Assembly: GCA_942492815.1 (NCBI GenBank)
Contig: OW818658.1
Location: 558,001-622,000, forward strand
Direction of reading: 5' to 3'
DNA length: 64,000 bases
DNA from: JAEUWI01 sp942492815
GTDB taxonomy: Bacteria; Hydrogenedentota; Hydrogenedentia; Hydrogenedentales; JAEUWI01
The position numbers and the translations under genes are program-made. The notes under the pieces were generated by a model. That model saw only the letters and a program-made list of their open reading frames with translations. It ran no database searches and was not told the origin of the DNA. Below, one piece after another: positions 27,380-36,130 of this stretch. Within the stretch, counting starts at the first letter, position 1; every line of letters starts with the position of its first letter.

Positions 27380-27796
27380 TCACGGTGCCTCGGCTGAAAA
27401 CTCCCCGAGGATCTTAGCGGTGTCTAAGTGGCCCCAGTCTATCGCGGTCGCCTGAGGGCGATTCCCGTCAGAATCCACGGCGAGAGGATCGGCGCCGTTT
27501 TCCAATAGATACGTCACGACGGCGTTGTGACCGTGCGCGGCGGCAAAATGCAAGGGGGTTTTATGATCGGCGTTGCAGACATTGGCGAGCGTGCCATCGG
27601 ACGCTATAAGCGCTTCGACCCTGCCTAAATTTCCCGAGATGGCGGCTTCGATAATCTGCTGTTTGACGGGCAAGCTGGACAGCTCAATCGCCGGCGCGAT
27701 GTCCCCCTCGATCGACGGTTCGGGGCAGCCAGGCAGCACAGCCCCTATACACCCCGCCAGGAAGAAAAAGAAGGCGCTTGTACGTACTACAGCCAT
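27380..27796 (-). CDS. Ankyrin-repeat lipoprotein, module copy 2
   Basis: 138 residues from the ATG at 27796 (AAGAGG upstream). A hydrophobic signal with two possible lipoboxes, LAGC and LPGC; Cys at the second is followed by PEP. Ankyrin repeats: EAAISGNLGRVEALIASDGT, HKTPLHFAAAHGHNAVVTYL, ENGADPLAVD, and a degenerate end with IDWGHLDTAKIL. Alignment with the module-1 lipoprotein holds over its length. It follows the DUF1559 gene at 27954 by 157 bases on the same strand. Confidence 0.85.
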   Translation of the reverse strand: MAVVRTSAFFFFLAGCIGAVLPGCPEPSIEGDIAPAIELSSLPVKQQIIEAAISGNLGRVEALIASDGTLANVCNADHKTPLHFAAAHGHNAVVTYLLENGADPLAVDSDGNRPQATAIDWGHLDTAKILGEFSAEAP

Positions 27797-27953
27797 TTTT
27801 GGAAACCTCTTAAGTATCAATTGAATCGGCAAGCTGTTGGTCACCCAAACGCTCCGGGGCTATGGAGTGGCGGGCCAATGGGGAATCCCGATGCTCACGA
27901 AAGGTGTCCCTTCAGGCACACAGAGCAAACACCGGCGTATATCGCACCGAGGC

Positions 27954-29072
27954 TCAGGGAAAGTTGAGACCGCTCGCCCAGGCGCCTGTCGTGGCCATTT
28001 GCCTGGCAAAGAACTGATTGACGGGCCAAAAACGACCGCCGCGGCTCCCCACACGGACAAACTCGACATGGCCATCCATATACAATAAGTTAGCACCGGT
28101 CGGCACGTGATTAAATCGCGGCCCGTCCGTGGGATCCACCACCTGACCATTATAGGCGATGGCTTCATCATACGATACGACGATGTCCGCTCGAGCGTCC
28201 GCCGAAGCTTCCGGGTTGTTGATGTCGGTGGTGACAAAACGCTCGACACCTTCCCTCAGGCGCATGATCGTGAACGAGCCCTGCGTGCTGCCGGTTGGGA
28301 AGGGATAGGTGAAACTCTCGGCGTTTCGGTTTCCCCACTGCATGTGGGTGCCACTGGTCGTGGCGCCCGGATACGGAAGTGCCGGGGCGCTGAGGAACGT
28401 GGACCCGACGGCGTAGAAGTCGTCAGCGGTTTTGGACATCCACTGTGGGTTGATAAAATAGCCGAAGTACTTGTAGGAACGGACGAGGTCGGTGTAACCG
28501 AACCGCGCCATGTCGGCATGAACATAGGGTGCGCAGGCACCCACATCGAGACTGCAATCAAAGTACAGCGAGGATGATTGGCCTCGGATGGAATCGAAGG
28601 TCTCGGGCGCGGCCCGTTTTCCATAGCACGGGTTGTCGGTTTCCTCATTGGTGACGTTCGCCCACGCCACCATGGCCGCGCCGCAGCCGGCGAGGCTGTT
28701 GCGAGGGATTGAGTAGTCTGTGGCGGCCATCTTGGGGTATTGGATGGACGATGGGCACCCGTTCGGCTTTGCGTCGGGCAAGTATTCTGGATAGATCTGC
28801 CACCACCCGACGTAGACCGACATGCGCGTTTTCGAAATGGGAATATCTTTCGCGCTGATATGCAAGGAGTTCAGTGGAAACATGCCACTGTTCTCCTTCG
28901 CGAACATCTTGAACACGATAGCCCATTGTTTTAAGTTGTTCTGACAGGAAGACCGCCGGGCGGCTTCGCGCGCGCGGGCCAGGGCGGGAAGCAGGATAGC
29001 GGCAAGAAGCCCGATTAAAGCCATAACCACGAGCAGTTCGACGAATGTGAAACCTCGGCGGCTTAGTCTCAT
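27954..29072 (-). CDS. DUF1559-family prepilin-type protein, module copy 2
   Basis: 372 residues from the ATG at 29072, preceded by GGAAGGGATAG. The prepilin signal is slightly divergent, RRGFTFVELLVVMALIGLLA, then REAARRSSCQNNLKQWAIVF. The end carries RFNHVPTGANLLYMDGHVEF. Cys positions match those of module copy 1: NGCPSS, NPCYGK, YFDCSLDVGACAPYVHADM. That, with the following ankyrin lipoprotein gene, supports duplication of a two-gene unit. The sensor/regulator pair at 29432-32000 lies upstream on the same strand, with a 359-base gap. Confidence 0.88.
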   Translation of the reverse strand: MRLSRRGFTFVELLVVMALIGLLAAILLPALARAREAARRSSCQNNLKQWAIVFKMFAKENSGMFPLNSLHISAKDIPISKTRMSVYVGWWQIYPEYLPDAKPNGCPSSIQYPKMAATDYSIPRNSLAGCGAAMVAWANVTNEETDNPCYGKRAAPETFDSIRGQSSSLYFDCSLDVGACAPYVHADMARFGYTDLVRSYKYFGYFINPQWMSKTADDFYAVGSTFLSAPALPYPGATTSGTHMQWGNRNAESFTYPFPTGSTQGSFTIMRLREGVERFVTTDINNPEASADARADIVVSYDEAIAYNGQVVDPTDGPRFNHVPTGANLLYMDGHVEFVRVGSRGGRFWPVNQFFARQMATTGAWASGLNFP

Positions 29073-29431
29073 GGCTCTATCCCTTCCACTACTACTATCG
29101 AATTCGCGCGGGCGGCCAGGAAATGCTCCAAGCTGCAGCCCCCGAAGTATAGCACCCGACTCCGGACCCATCCACTACGCAGGACACAAGGATCACTTTT
29201 GACCTACTCAGCGTCTCCTCGGACCCTTTTACATGGAGCGCGCCAGATTCCCGTTTACAGGCGGTCATCGCGACGTCAGGATTCCAAGGTATTATCGAGG
29301 ATGGCGTTTTTTTTTCATATCAGGCAGACCGTGATTATTGCCTCTGAAAAGCCTGATTGTATCCGTGAGGATGTAAGGAGGCCGGCCGAAAGTGGCTCCC
29401 GCACAGGTTTACACCACGTGTGGTACCCTCG
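29073..29431. other. Intergenic region upstream of the pilin/ankyrin modules
   Basis: About 360 bases without a gene. It should contain the promoter of the DUF1559 gene at 29072. A run of nine T occurs near 29309. No operator or riboswitch was recognised. Confidence 0.4.
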
Positions 29432-30082
29432 TCATTCGAGTGACGTGATGCCTTCCCGAATGGCAAATTTCACCAGGTCGGCGATGGTTCGAATACCCAG
29501 TTTCGCCATGATGTGCGCTCGGTGGGTTTCGATGGTGTTGGCGCTGATGTGAAGCATTTCCGCGATATTCTTGGTGCTGTGCCCTTCCGCCAGCAACTGC
29601 AAAACTTCACGCTCGCGAGGACTGAGCGCCGCTTGCTTCTCCGGCGCCGCTTCCGTCAATTGCCTGACGTAATCGCTTACGACGGTATCGGCAATCTCAC
29701 CGCTGACGTAGTGCTTGTTGTTTATAACCGTTCGAATGGCTTGGATGACTTCGTCGAAGGCGCTGGCCTTGAGAAGATAGCCTACGGCGCCGGCGCGGAG
29801 CATCCCTGTTACGAATCGCTTGTCGGAATGCATCGACAAGGCAATCACGCGTGTTTCCGGCACGGTTGCGCGGATCTGCGACGTGGCCTCGATACCGTTC
29901 AGGTCGGGCATCGCGATGTCCATGATAATGATGTCCGGTTTGAGTTGCGCGGCCATTCGTACCGCCACTCGGCCCGTTTCGGCATCCCCCACAACTTCCA
30001 GATCCTCATGCTTTTCAATCATGGAGCGAAGTCCCTCGCGAAAGACTTCGTGGTCGTCGGCAAGCAAGATTCTAATCTTCAT
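29432..30082 (-). CDS. NarL/LuxR-family response regulator
   Basis: 216 residues from the ATG at 30082. Receiver domain residues 1-120 with Asp9/Asp10 (LLADDHE), acceptor Asp55 in IIIMDIAMPDLNG, and conserved Lys in YLLKASAF. DNA-binding LuxR-type helix-turn-helix at about 150-210: LSPREREVLQLLAEGHSTKN, then IAEMLHISANTIETHRAHIM. The start overlaps the 3' end of the histidine kinase gene by 11 bases, so the pair is cotranscribed and probably cognate. It is the nearest regulator to the pilin/ankyrin modules; control of those is possible but not shown. Confidence 0.93.
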   Translation of the reverse strand: MKIRILLADDHEVFREGLRSMIEKHEDLEVVGDAETGRVAVRMAAQLKPDIIIMDIAMPDLNGIEATSQIRATVPETRVIALSMHSDKRFVTGMLRAGAVGYLLKASAFDEVIQAIRTVINNKHYVSGEIADTVVSDYVRQLTEAAPEKQAALSPREREVLQLLAEGHSTKNIAEMLHISANTIETHRAHIMAKLGIRTIADLVKFAIREGITSLE

Positions 30083-32000
30083 TCTGGGCACATCCTGTTT
30101 CTGTGCCGGCATCGTTCAATGGCGCACAAAAGGTAACCCGAGTACCCTGACCGCATTCGGATTCCGTCCGAATGGATCCGTGCAGATTCTCCAGGCGCTC
30201 TCGCACACAGAACATGCCAAACCCTCCATCTTTGCGTTTCATATCGGTCAGCTCGGCAACATCGAAGCCCACACCGTTATCCTGAATGGTAATCCACAGG
30301 TGGGCTTCCTCCGTGCGGACCGTGACCGAGGCCTCGGAGGCCTTGGCGTGCTTAACCACGTTGCGCAGCAATTCTCGCGTCACGTCGAAACAGACGGAGC
30401 GAATATCATTGCTCAACGGCTTGGGCAGCCCGTCGTCAATCAGTCTAAAGCGGATTCCTTCGCTTTCACAAATCTTTTCCCCAAGCCATTCTATAGCGGG
30501 AACCAGCCCCAGTTCATACAGGATTGGCAGACTCAACTCAAAGGTCAGCGTGTAAGTGTCCTCGATGGCGCTTCCGAGCATCTTTTGAACGATTTCGATC
30601 CGCTGGCCGACACCCTGGTCGTCAATTTCCGATGCCAGCTCGCTGAGTTTCATTTGCGTCGCCACCAAATCCTGAGCGACCTCATCGTGGAGGTACATGG
30701 CGATGCGCTTCCGTTCGCGCTCCTCCGTGAGCGCGAGTTCCGAGGCAAGCGATCGAAGTCGTCGCTGGTATTCCAAATGTCTTTTCTCGGCCTGTCTGCG
30801 CTCAGATATATCCATGAAGCTGGCCCGAATCACCTGGTGTTTCGCCGACGGCAATCTCGCCAACCGAACCTCACAGATCAAATCCGCTCCTGCGTAATTT
30901 CGGAAGGCCATTTCAAACACTTGCTCTCCACCAGACATCGCACGGTAGCCGAGGGCGCGAATGCTTTCCGCGGGAGAAAGGCTCTGAAGCGAGAGGAGCG
31001 ACTGGAATTGCTCCATCGTGGAGCCCAGCATTGCGTCACGACGGCAGCCAAAGAGCTGGGTGGCCCTGGTGTTGGCATCGACCAGGCGGTCCTGTTCCAG
31101 ATCGTAGACGATAATGGCGTCGGGCGCCTTTTCGACGACCATTCGAAACCGTTCCTCACTCTCCTGTAGCTCCTGGTGGGTCTCGGCCAGCACCAATGCC
31201 TGTCGCCCATAGCGCGAAGCCAGCGCGCTCCCCATGAGGAACATGAAAGCCAGAAAGGCATAGTGGCTCAGGAGAACCAGCGACAGGACCGGGGGATTGA
31301 CCAGCAGTGTCTGGAGCCAGGTGGCGAACATGCACACCAGGGAGACCGCCATGATCAAGACTTCTCTGCGTTCGACATTGCGCCGCCCGCGATAGATGAC
31401 GTAGAGGCAATACACGTAGGTGGCCAGGGTGCCCGCGAAACAAAGCGGGCTCCACATGCTGGGGACGAAAACGGCCGAGACATGGGGCTCGCCGGCGGGG
31501 AACAGCCATACGAACAGGCCGACCACTTCGGACGCCATCAGGGAATTCTCGGACAGAACATTGGCGACGAACAGCACGGCGAAATAGGCCAGAAACAGCG
31601 TCGTGAAATGCCGTGAGTTTACGCGCATGTGGCACGTGACAAACCACACGAAGGCCGGTTGCGCGATGAAGAGCAGACAGAGGTCGACTTTAAGCGCGAG
31701 CACATAACCGGCCACCGTCAAAGTCTCGTTGAGAAATACCAATGCAATGGTATGGCCACCAACCGTCAGACAGATGATGCTGAACGCCAGCTTTTCCTTA
31801 TCGTGCCGCTGATACCACCAATCGAAAAGATGGCTCACGCCCGTGGATAGCGCGAAACCCGCCACGACCAGGGTCGAGCAAACGAACCAACCCAGCATCA
31901 GGGTTTTGTCAGCGCCTTCAGGCAGGACTATGTCCACGTCGAAACAGTCTCCAGTATTGGCGGACAACCGCGCGGCTCGCCCCCGCCAGACAGGCCGCAA
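30072..32000 (-). CDS. NarX-type membrane histidine kinase with PAS domain
   Basis: Up to 642 residues; the frame's first start is a TTG at 32000 and the true start may be nearer the first membrane segment (ATG at 31898, MLGWFVCSTLVVAGFAL). Seven or so hydrophobic segments form a membrane sensor up to about residue 265. A PAS domain follows (ERFRMVVEKAPDAIIVYDLE), then a HisKA_3 dimerisation domain with His in ERKRIAMYLHDEVAQDL, and an ATPase domain with RELLRNVVKHAKAS, DNGVGFD and GGFGMFCVRERL. It phosphorylates the overlapping NarL-type regulator. The stimulus is unknown. Confidence 0.9.
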   Translation of the reverse strand: MRPVWRGRAARLSANTGDCFDVDIVLPEGADKTLMLGWFVCSTLVVAGFALSTGVSHLFDWWYQRHDKEKLAFSIICLTVGGHTIALVFLNETLTVAGYVLALKVDLCLLFIAQPAFVWFVTCHMRVNSRHFTTLFLAYFAVLFVANVLSENSLMASEVVGLFVWLFPAGEPHVSAVFVPSMWSPLCFAGTLATYVYCLYVIYRGRRNVERREVLIMAVSLVCMFATWLQTLLVNPPVLSLVLLSHYAFLAFMFLMGSALASRYGRQALVLAETHQELQESEERFRMVVEKAPDAIIVYDLEQDRLVDANTRATQLFGCRRDAMLGSTMEQFQSLLSLQSLSPAESIRALGYRAMSGGEQVFEMAFRNYAGADLICEVRLARLPSAKHQVIRASFMDISERRQAEKRHLEYQRRLRSLASELALTEERERKRIAMYLHDEVAQDLVATQMKLSELASEIDDQGVGQRIEIVQKMLGSAIEDTYTLTFELSLPILYELGLVPAIEWLGEKICESEGIRFRLIDDGLPKPLSNDIRSVCFDVTRELLRNVVKHAKASEASVTVRTEEAHLWITIQDNGVGFDVAELTDMKRKDGGFGMFCVRERLENLHGSIRTESECGQGTRVTFCAPLNDAGTETGCAQNED

Positions 32001-32441
32001 TAGGCATAAATCGCCCCGTTCAAGAGGGGCTTGTCTTACTTACGCCGGGCTATAGCGCGGTCGTCGGTGATGTTGTTCTCGCTCGACGGTGTAACCGGGA
32101 CATAGTGAATGAACTCGATAGTTTCACCGGCAATGGCGTGTTGCGGCAGTTTCGCCCACTATGGGATTCATGGCGGGTTCATGAGCGCCTTGCCCGCCAG
32201 GTATTCCCCGTCTCAGTATCTGACTGCGAGATTACAACCATTGGCACCGGGCAATCAAGGGACGGATTGCGCCACGGCGCCGGGCCGGGCCTGCCGCAAG
32301 GGTGCGCGCCCTCCCAGGCCCGAGTCACCGCCTGTTGGCATCGCGAACTCTGTGGCCAGCCGTGTATAATCTGCCCGGCGCATCGGGCGTCGGCATTCAT
32401 TTTTGGGGCCCTGGGAACGGCCCCAGGAGGGAGAATCTATC
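32001..32441. other. Intergenic region with a TATAAT box and leader hairpin
   Basis: TATAAT at 32365-32370 stands before a short leader in which GGGGCC (around 32405) can pair with GGCCCC (around 32419). GGAGGGAG follows, then the ATG at 32442. No good -35 box lies at normal distance. Nothing else recognised; the long open frames here have no support. Confidence 0.45.
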
Positions 32442-32540
32442 ATGCGGCGAAATCTTTGGCGGGCGGGGCTCGCGACGATTGTACTAATGGGCATCGCGGT
32501 GCTGGCACCGGCAACGCCTGTGCAGGCCTTGGTGGTGTAG
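32442..32540 (+). pseudogene. Orphan signal peptide (truncated secreted protein)
   Basis: A 32-codon open frame, MRRNLWRAGLATIVLMGIAV then LAPATPVQALVV, ending in TAG. It has a textbook ribosome site (GGAGGG, spacing about 10), a basic N-terminus, a hydrophobic core and an A-x-A-type cleavage region, but the mature protein is missing. The HEAT-repeat frame begins one base after the stop. It looks like the 5' end of a secreted gene whose body has been lost or replaced. Confidence 0.6.
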
Positions 32541-32541
32541 G

Positions 32542-33030
32542 TTGGACGCGAATTCGCTCATAACGAAAATCCTTGTTGGCGAATGGTCCGAAAAAGTAGA
32601 CGCGGCGGATGAACTTGCAAGAATTGCATCTCCCGAGGTGGTCGACGTTCTTTCATGTTTGTTGACCAATAGTGACGGTGAAATAAGAAACGCTGCAGCG
32701 CTTGCGTTGAGGGAAATCGGGGACAGCGCCGCTGTGCGACCGCTTCTAGATGCAATTCAACTACCTGAAAATCATCGGAACCGCTCGACGTTGGTTTATG
32801 CGCTTGAAACGTTGGATTGCAGTCGGCACTTCATCGATATTTTTCGCCTGGCTTTAAGCTCGAAATACGATGTTCAAATGTCGGCTTTAGATATTCTGGA
32901 CGAACAAGGGTTCTGGGTAAGTGCCGACGATATTTCCAACGCCTCGGCCTTGCTGAAGTCTGCGGATAGAGAGAGCATTGCGTACGATTGGCTTGCCCAA
33001 TACCTTCTTGAATTGCAGCGCGCGCAATAG
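32542..33030 (+). CDS. Small HEAT-repeat protein
   Basis: 162 residues from a TTG start at 32542. HEAT-type helical pairs: ELARIASPEVVDVLSCLLTN, then SDGEIRNAAALALREIGDSA and AVRPLLDAIQLPENHRN, with a more divergent second half (YDVQMSALDILDEQG). No signal peptide. Its base composition is clearly poorer in GC than the surrounding genes. Small HEAT proteins next to SUKH-type proteins occur as immunity proteins in polymorphic-toxin loci; that role is inferred from context. The TTG lacks a strong ribosome site, so an upstream fusion cannot be excluded. Confidence 0.7.
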   Translation: MDANSLITKILVGEWSEKVDAADELARIASPEVVDVLSCLLTNSDGEIRNAAALALREIGDSAAVRPLLDAIQLPENHRNRSTLVYALETLDCSRHFIDIFRLALSSKYDVQMSALDILDEQGFWVSADDISNASALLKSADRESIAYDWLAQYLLELQRAQ

Positions 33031-33094
33031 CGCAGCGCGCTGAGCTTCAGTCGGAAGAGTTTGCCATCGTCATAACTTCGGGGAGAAATATCAG

Positions 33095-33436
33095 TTGGCC
33101 GGCATTGGTTTATCAGCAGACGTCCGATGGTATGCGTCGAATGAGCTGGTCTCGGAGATGCTTCTGCAGGTACGACTGCATCTCAAGGTCAAATCGGAAT
33201 TACACGACAAGATTCGAATGCACTTTCTTGGATACAACTGGGTCAACCTTCAAACAGTTACACCTGCCGCTCGGCGGGAGTTTCGAGATGCCGTAGTAGT
33301 GGTCTTGGACCAGGTGAAAGAACAAGGGCCAGACAACTATGGGTGGACTCAAGAGTTCTACGATGCCTTTGTAAATCATGTGTCGAAACTCCCGGATTTG
33401 TTTGACAAAGTGGGTTATGATGAACCCGAATCATGA
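33095..33436 (+). CDS. Small protein of unknown function in the AT-richer island
   Basis: 113 residues from a TTG at 33095 with GGGGAG eight bases ahead. Mostly helical by eye, with conserved-looking aromatic residues (DVRWYASNELVSEMLLQVRL, LGYNWVNLQTV, NYGWTQEFYDAFVNHVSKLP). No signal peptide or recognised family. The position between a HEAT-repeat protein and a SUKH-like protein suggests a third immunity-type gene. Confidence 0.6.
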   Translation: MAGIGLSADVRWYASNELVSEMLLQVRLHLKVKSELHDKIRMHFLGYNWVNLQTVTPAARREFRDAVVVVLDQVKEQGPDNYGWTQEFYDAFVNHVSKLPDLFDKVGYDEPES

Positions 33437-33559
33437 TGGTGCTAATTGGTGAGGCTGCAGGGGGGCTGCGTGTAATCTGAGTGTATTCACCTGACTCCTG
33501 CCCTTTTGCGCAGAAAAGCTCGTACCGAGATTCCCACCTCCAGGACCGAGGAAATGAAA

Positions 33560-34288
33560 ATGAGTTTGAAGCAACAACTAGAATCTCTTTTCTTGCTGGA
33601 CACCGTGAAGCCACAGGCAAGCAGTTGCCCGTCCATCGACGAACGCGTGGTTGCGCTTACAAGGCGATGGGGGGTATGTGAAGCTGCGGATTCCTATTTG
33701 AGAACTTGTATTCCGAATCGCCGGGTTGAACTATCGGTGCATGCCGTGTTCGACGCCGCAACAATTGATGATGTAAGCACGGATTATTTCGCTCCAGTTT
33801 GCAAGCAGGGCTTCCTGGCGATTGCCCACTTCGATTGGGGCGGTGATATCTTGTTTCTAAATCTCGAGGCGGGCTCGGTGCATCTTCTCAGCTTCGGGCA
33901 ACTAAGTGGCAATCATCTTTTTGACTCCGATAGTCCCGACCTCCCCATTACAGCGCAAAACGTCATTAAAATCTCCAAGTCTTCCTGGCCTGATCCAAAG
34001 TCCTTTCTAATTGCGTTTCGCGTCGCGGCTGAAAGTGCGATTGCTGAGCAGCTTTGGGACTCCGTCCTCGGGGGGCTGGTTCCCAGTGAGTTTTTCGTAC
34101 CGGAGGAGGAGTATGTCGCGCAACTACTGTCAATCCTCGCCACGCCTCTTGATGCGAAGCAAGTTCTGGATGGCGACGGAAGAAATCTGCTGACTGTTGC
34201 GAAGGAAATGGGCAGAAAGTCGACCATCCCGATTCTGGAAGAGTATTGGGCTGATCCGCAGGCATTCAAGGAGAAGCATCGCGTGTGA
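33560..34288 (+). CDS. SUKH/SMI1-KNR4-like protein
   Basis: 242 residues from the ATG at 33560 (GAGG eight bases ahead; an ATG two codons up is too close to the site). The stretch FLAIAHFDWGGDILFLNLEA, followed by GSVHLLS, resembles the SUKH core: an F-L-x-I-A strand, a Gly-Asp turn and a hydrophobic strand. The last ~50 residues (VLDGDGRNLLTVAKEMGRKS) resemble an ankyrin repeat. SUKH proteins are common immunity proteins against secreted or contact-dependent toxins. No toxin gene is in the window. Confidence 0.55.
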   Translation: MSLKQQLESLFLLDTVKPQASSCPSIDERVVALTRRWGVCEAADSYLRTCIPNRRVELSVHAVFDAATIDDVSTDYFAPVCKQGFLAIAHFDWGGDILFLNLEAGSVHLLSFGQLSGNHLFDSDSPDLPITAQNVIKISKSSWPDPKSFLIAFRVAAESAIAEQLWDSVLGGLVPSEFFVPEEEYVAQLLSILATPLDAKQVLDGDGRNLLTVAKEMGRKSTIPILEEYWADPQAFKEKHRV

Positions 34289-34750
34289 TGACATCGTCGA
34301 GTTCATCCTGCGGGGAGAATCCGTGAGGCAACATACTTCGAGCGCCATCGCGGACGGAAGTCTGAGCGATGGCGAATATCTATACTAAGATGCGCCCAGA
34401 TTTCCACCAGAGGCTTTCAAATAAGTACAAAATAGGGGGTTGACCATTCCTGGTCGACAAAAGAGGGTCTCTAAGCGCTCAGGCCCGCCAAGGCCCTGTA
34501 AGTCCACAGCGAATCGCGAAACAATGTTTTCTTGCAAGTCAGCATCGCGCCACAAGCCCCAGTTCAGGGCCCACATCGTGGCGTGTGTTGTGTCGACCAG
34601 GAATGGTCAACCCCCTTTGATGGCATGCGTTATGTCGACCAGGAATGGTCAACCTCCTTTGGCGGCGCTGGAGATTAACACCCGCAGGCCGTGTTGCCGC
34701 TATACTAAGGCTCCACGACGGGTCACCGGTCTGGCCCTGGGGAGATTGTC
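34289..34750. other. Intergenic region with palindromic repeats
   Basis: About 460 bases without a supported gene. It carries three copies of a 20-base palindrome-like element (listed separately). GGGGAG near 34740 is the ribosome site of the next gene. Confidence 0.5.
34439..34653. repeat. Three copies of a 20-base GTYGACCA...TGGTCRAC element
   Basis: GTTGACCATTCCTGGTCGAC at 34439-34458, and its reverse complement at 34592-34611 and 34634-34653. The last two are direct repeats with a 42-base period, and the similarity extends on both sides (GYGTTRT before, CCYCCTTTG after). The element is a near palindrome with eight-base outer arms. It could be a recombination or regulator site. Confidence 0.75.
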
Positions 34751-36076
34751 ATGATGAAGCGTCGCAAGTTTTTGGCGGGGTGTCTGGGGGCCGGGGTTGC
34801 TTCCACGTTTTCCATCAACGTCCTCGGTGCGAACGAGCGCATTGTCACGGCGGTGATGGGCATCCATGATCGGGGCATGGACCTGGCCAAGGAGCTGTGC
34901 AACCGTGGCGATGTGGAATTGCGTTATCTCGCGGATCCCGACAGCAGTCTTTTTGAGAAGCGTGCGGCGGCGGTGGCGAGCACGACGGGCCGCCGTCCGG
35001 TGTGTGTGCAGGATTTTCGCCGCGTTCTGGACGACCCGGAGGTGGATGCTCTTTGCATCGCCACGCCGGATCACTGGCATGCGCTGGCCACGATTATGGC
35101 CTGCCAGGCGGGCAAGGATGTCTATGTGGAGAAGCCCACGGCCCACAGCATCTGGGAGAGCCGGAAGATGGTGGAGGCGGCCCGGAAATACGGACGGATG
35201 GTGCAGGTGGGTACGCAGAACCGCAGCGCGGACTATTGCGCGCTGGCGCGGGAGCGCGTGCAGGCGGCGGATTTTGGCGATATCCATTTTGTGCGCATCG
35301 TGAATTCGAAGCAGCGGGAGCCGATCGGGCGCAAGGCCGATGGGCCTGTTCCCGAGGGCTTGGACTATTCGCTGTGGCTCGGGCCGGCGCCGGATCGGCC
35401 ATTCAACGAGAACCACTTCCACTATAACTGGCACTGGTTCTGGCGCTACTCCGGCGGCGATGTTGTCAATGACGGTATTCATCAAATCGATCTGGCGCGC
35501 TGGATGGTCGGACGAAGTCTTCCGAAGGCGGTCAGCGCCGTCGGCGGACGGCATGTGGCGGATGATGACAGCGAGACGCCGGACACCCAGATCATCAACT
35601 GGGAGTTCGAGGGTCTGAACATGACGTTTGAGCAGACGCTGTGGACGCCCTACCAGAAGAAGGTGCCGCTGGAATTGCGCGACCGGGGAGATCTACCCGA
35701 TTGGCCCTTCGCGGGGACGCGGGTGGAGATCTACGGCACGCGACAGTTCATGTACCTCGGCCGCATGGGGGGCGGTTTCCAGGTGTTTAACGAAGATGGG
35801 CAAAGTATTCAGATCCAGCCGGGGCAATACACGCCCTCCAACGTCAAGCATATGGCGAACTTTCTGGACAGCATCCGGTCGCGCGCGCTGCCGAACGCGG
35901 ATATCGAGGAAGGCCATCGTTCCACGCTGCTTGGCCTCTACGGGAACATCGCTTACCGGACCGGGCGTCGTTTGCACATTGACGCCGCGACCGAAGGATT
36001 CATCGATGACGATGAGGCCAACAGTTACGTGCGACGCACCTATCGCGAGCCGTGGGTTGTGCCGGATCAGGTTTGA
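34751..36076 (+). CDS. Tat-exported Gfo/Idh/MocA family oxidoreductase
   Basis: 441 residues. Short twin-arginine-like signal, KRRKFLAGCLGAGVASTF. Rossmann domain from about 30: ERIVTAVMGIHDRGMD, LADPDSS, IATPDHWH, and the catalytic-site Lys in YVEKPTAHS. Substrate domain with HYNWHWFWRYSGGDVVNDGI, then HQIDLARWM. It is clearly related to the enzyme at 23421-24758 but not a recent copy. GGGGAG precedes tandem ATGs. The fucosidase-like gene follows after 54 bases, so both probably act on the same sugar outside the cytoplasm. Confidence 0.9.
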   Translation: MMKRRKFLAGCLGAGVASTFSINVLGANERIVTAVMGIHDRGMDLAKELCNRGDVELRYLADPDSSLFEKRAAAVASTTGRRPVCVQDFRRVLDDPEVDALCIATPDHWHALATIMACQAGKDVYVEKPTAHSIWESRKMVEAARKYGRMVQVGTQNRSADYCALARERVQAADFGDIHFVRIVNSKQREPIGRKADGPVPEGLDYSLWLGPAPDRPFNENHFHYNWHWFWRYSGGDVVNDGIHQIDLARWMVGRSLPKAVSAVGGRHVADDDSETPDTQIINWEFEGLNMTFEQTLWTPYQKKVPLELRDRGDLPDWPFAGTRVEIYGTRQFMYLGRMGGGFQVFNEDGQSIQIQPGQYTPSNVKHMANFLDSIRSRALPNADIEEGHRSTLLGLYGNIAYRTGRRLHIDAATEGFIDDDEANSYVRRTYREPWVVPDQV

Positions 36077-36130
36077 GTATACGCGCGGCCGAAATGCCGA
36101 CTGCGGAATTCCATTATAAAGGAGACTATT

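Noticed and set aside
34592..34653. Possible CRISPR array
   Set aside because: Only two direct copies at 42-base period, palindromic units with similar spacers, and no cas genes in the window.
34440..34754. 104-codon frame containing the palindromic repeats
   Set aside because: It is made of the repeats themselves, lacks a ribosome site and overlaps the start of the oxidoreductase gene.
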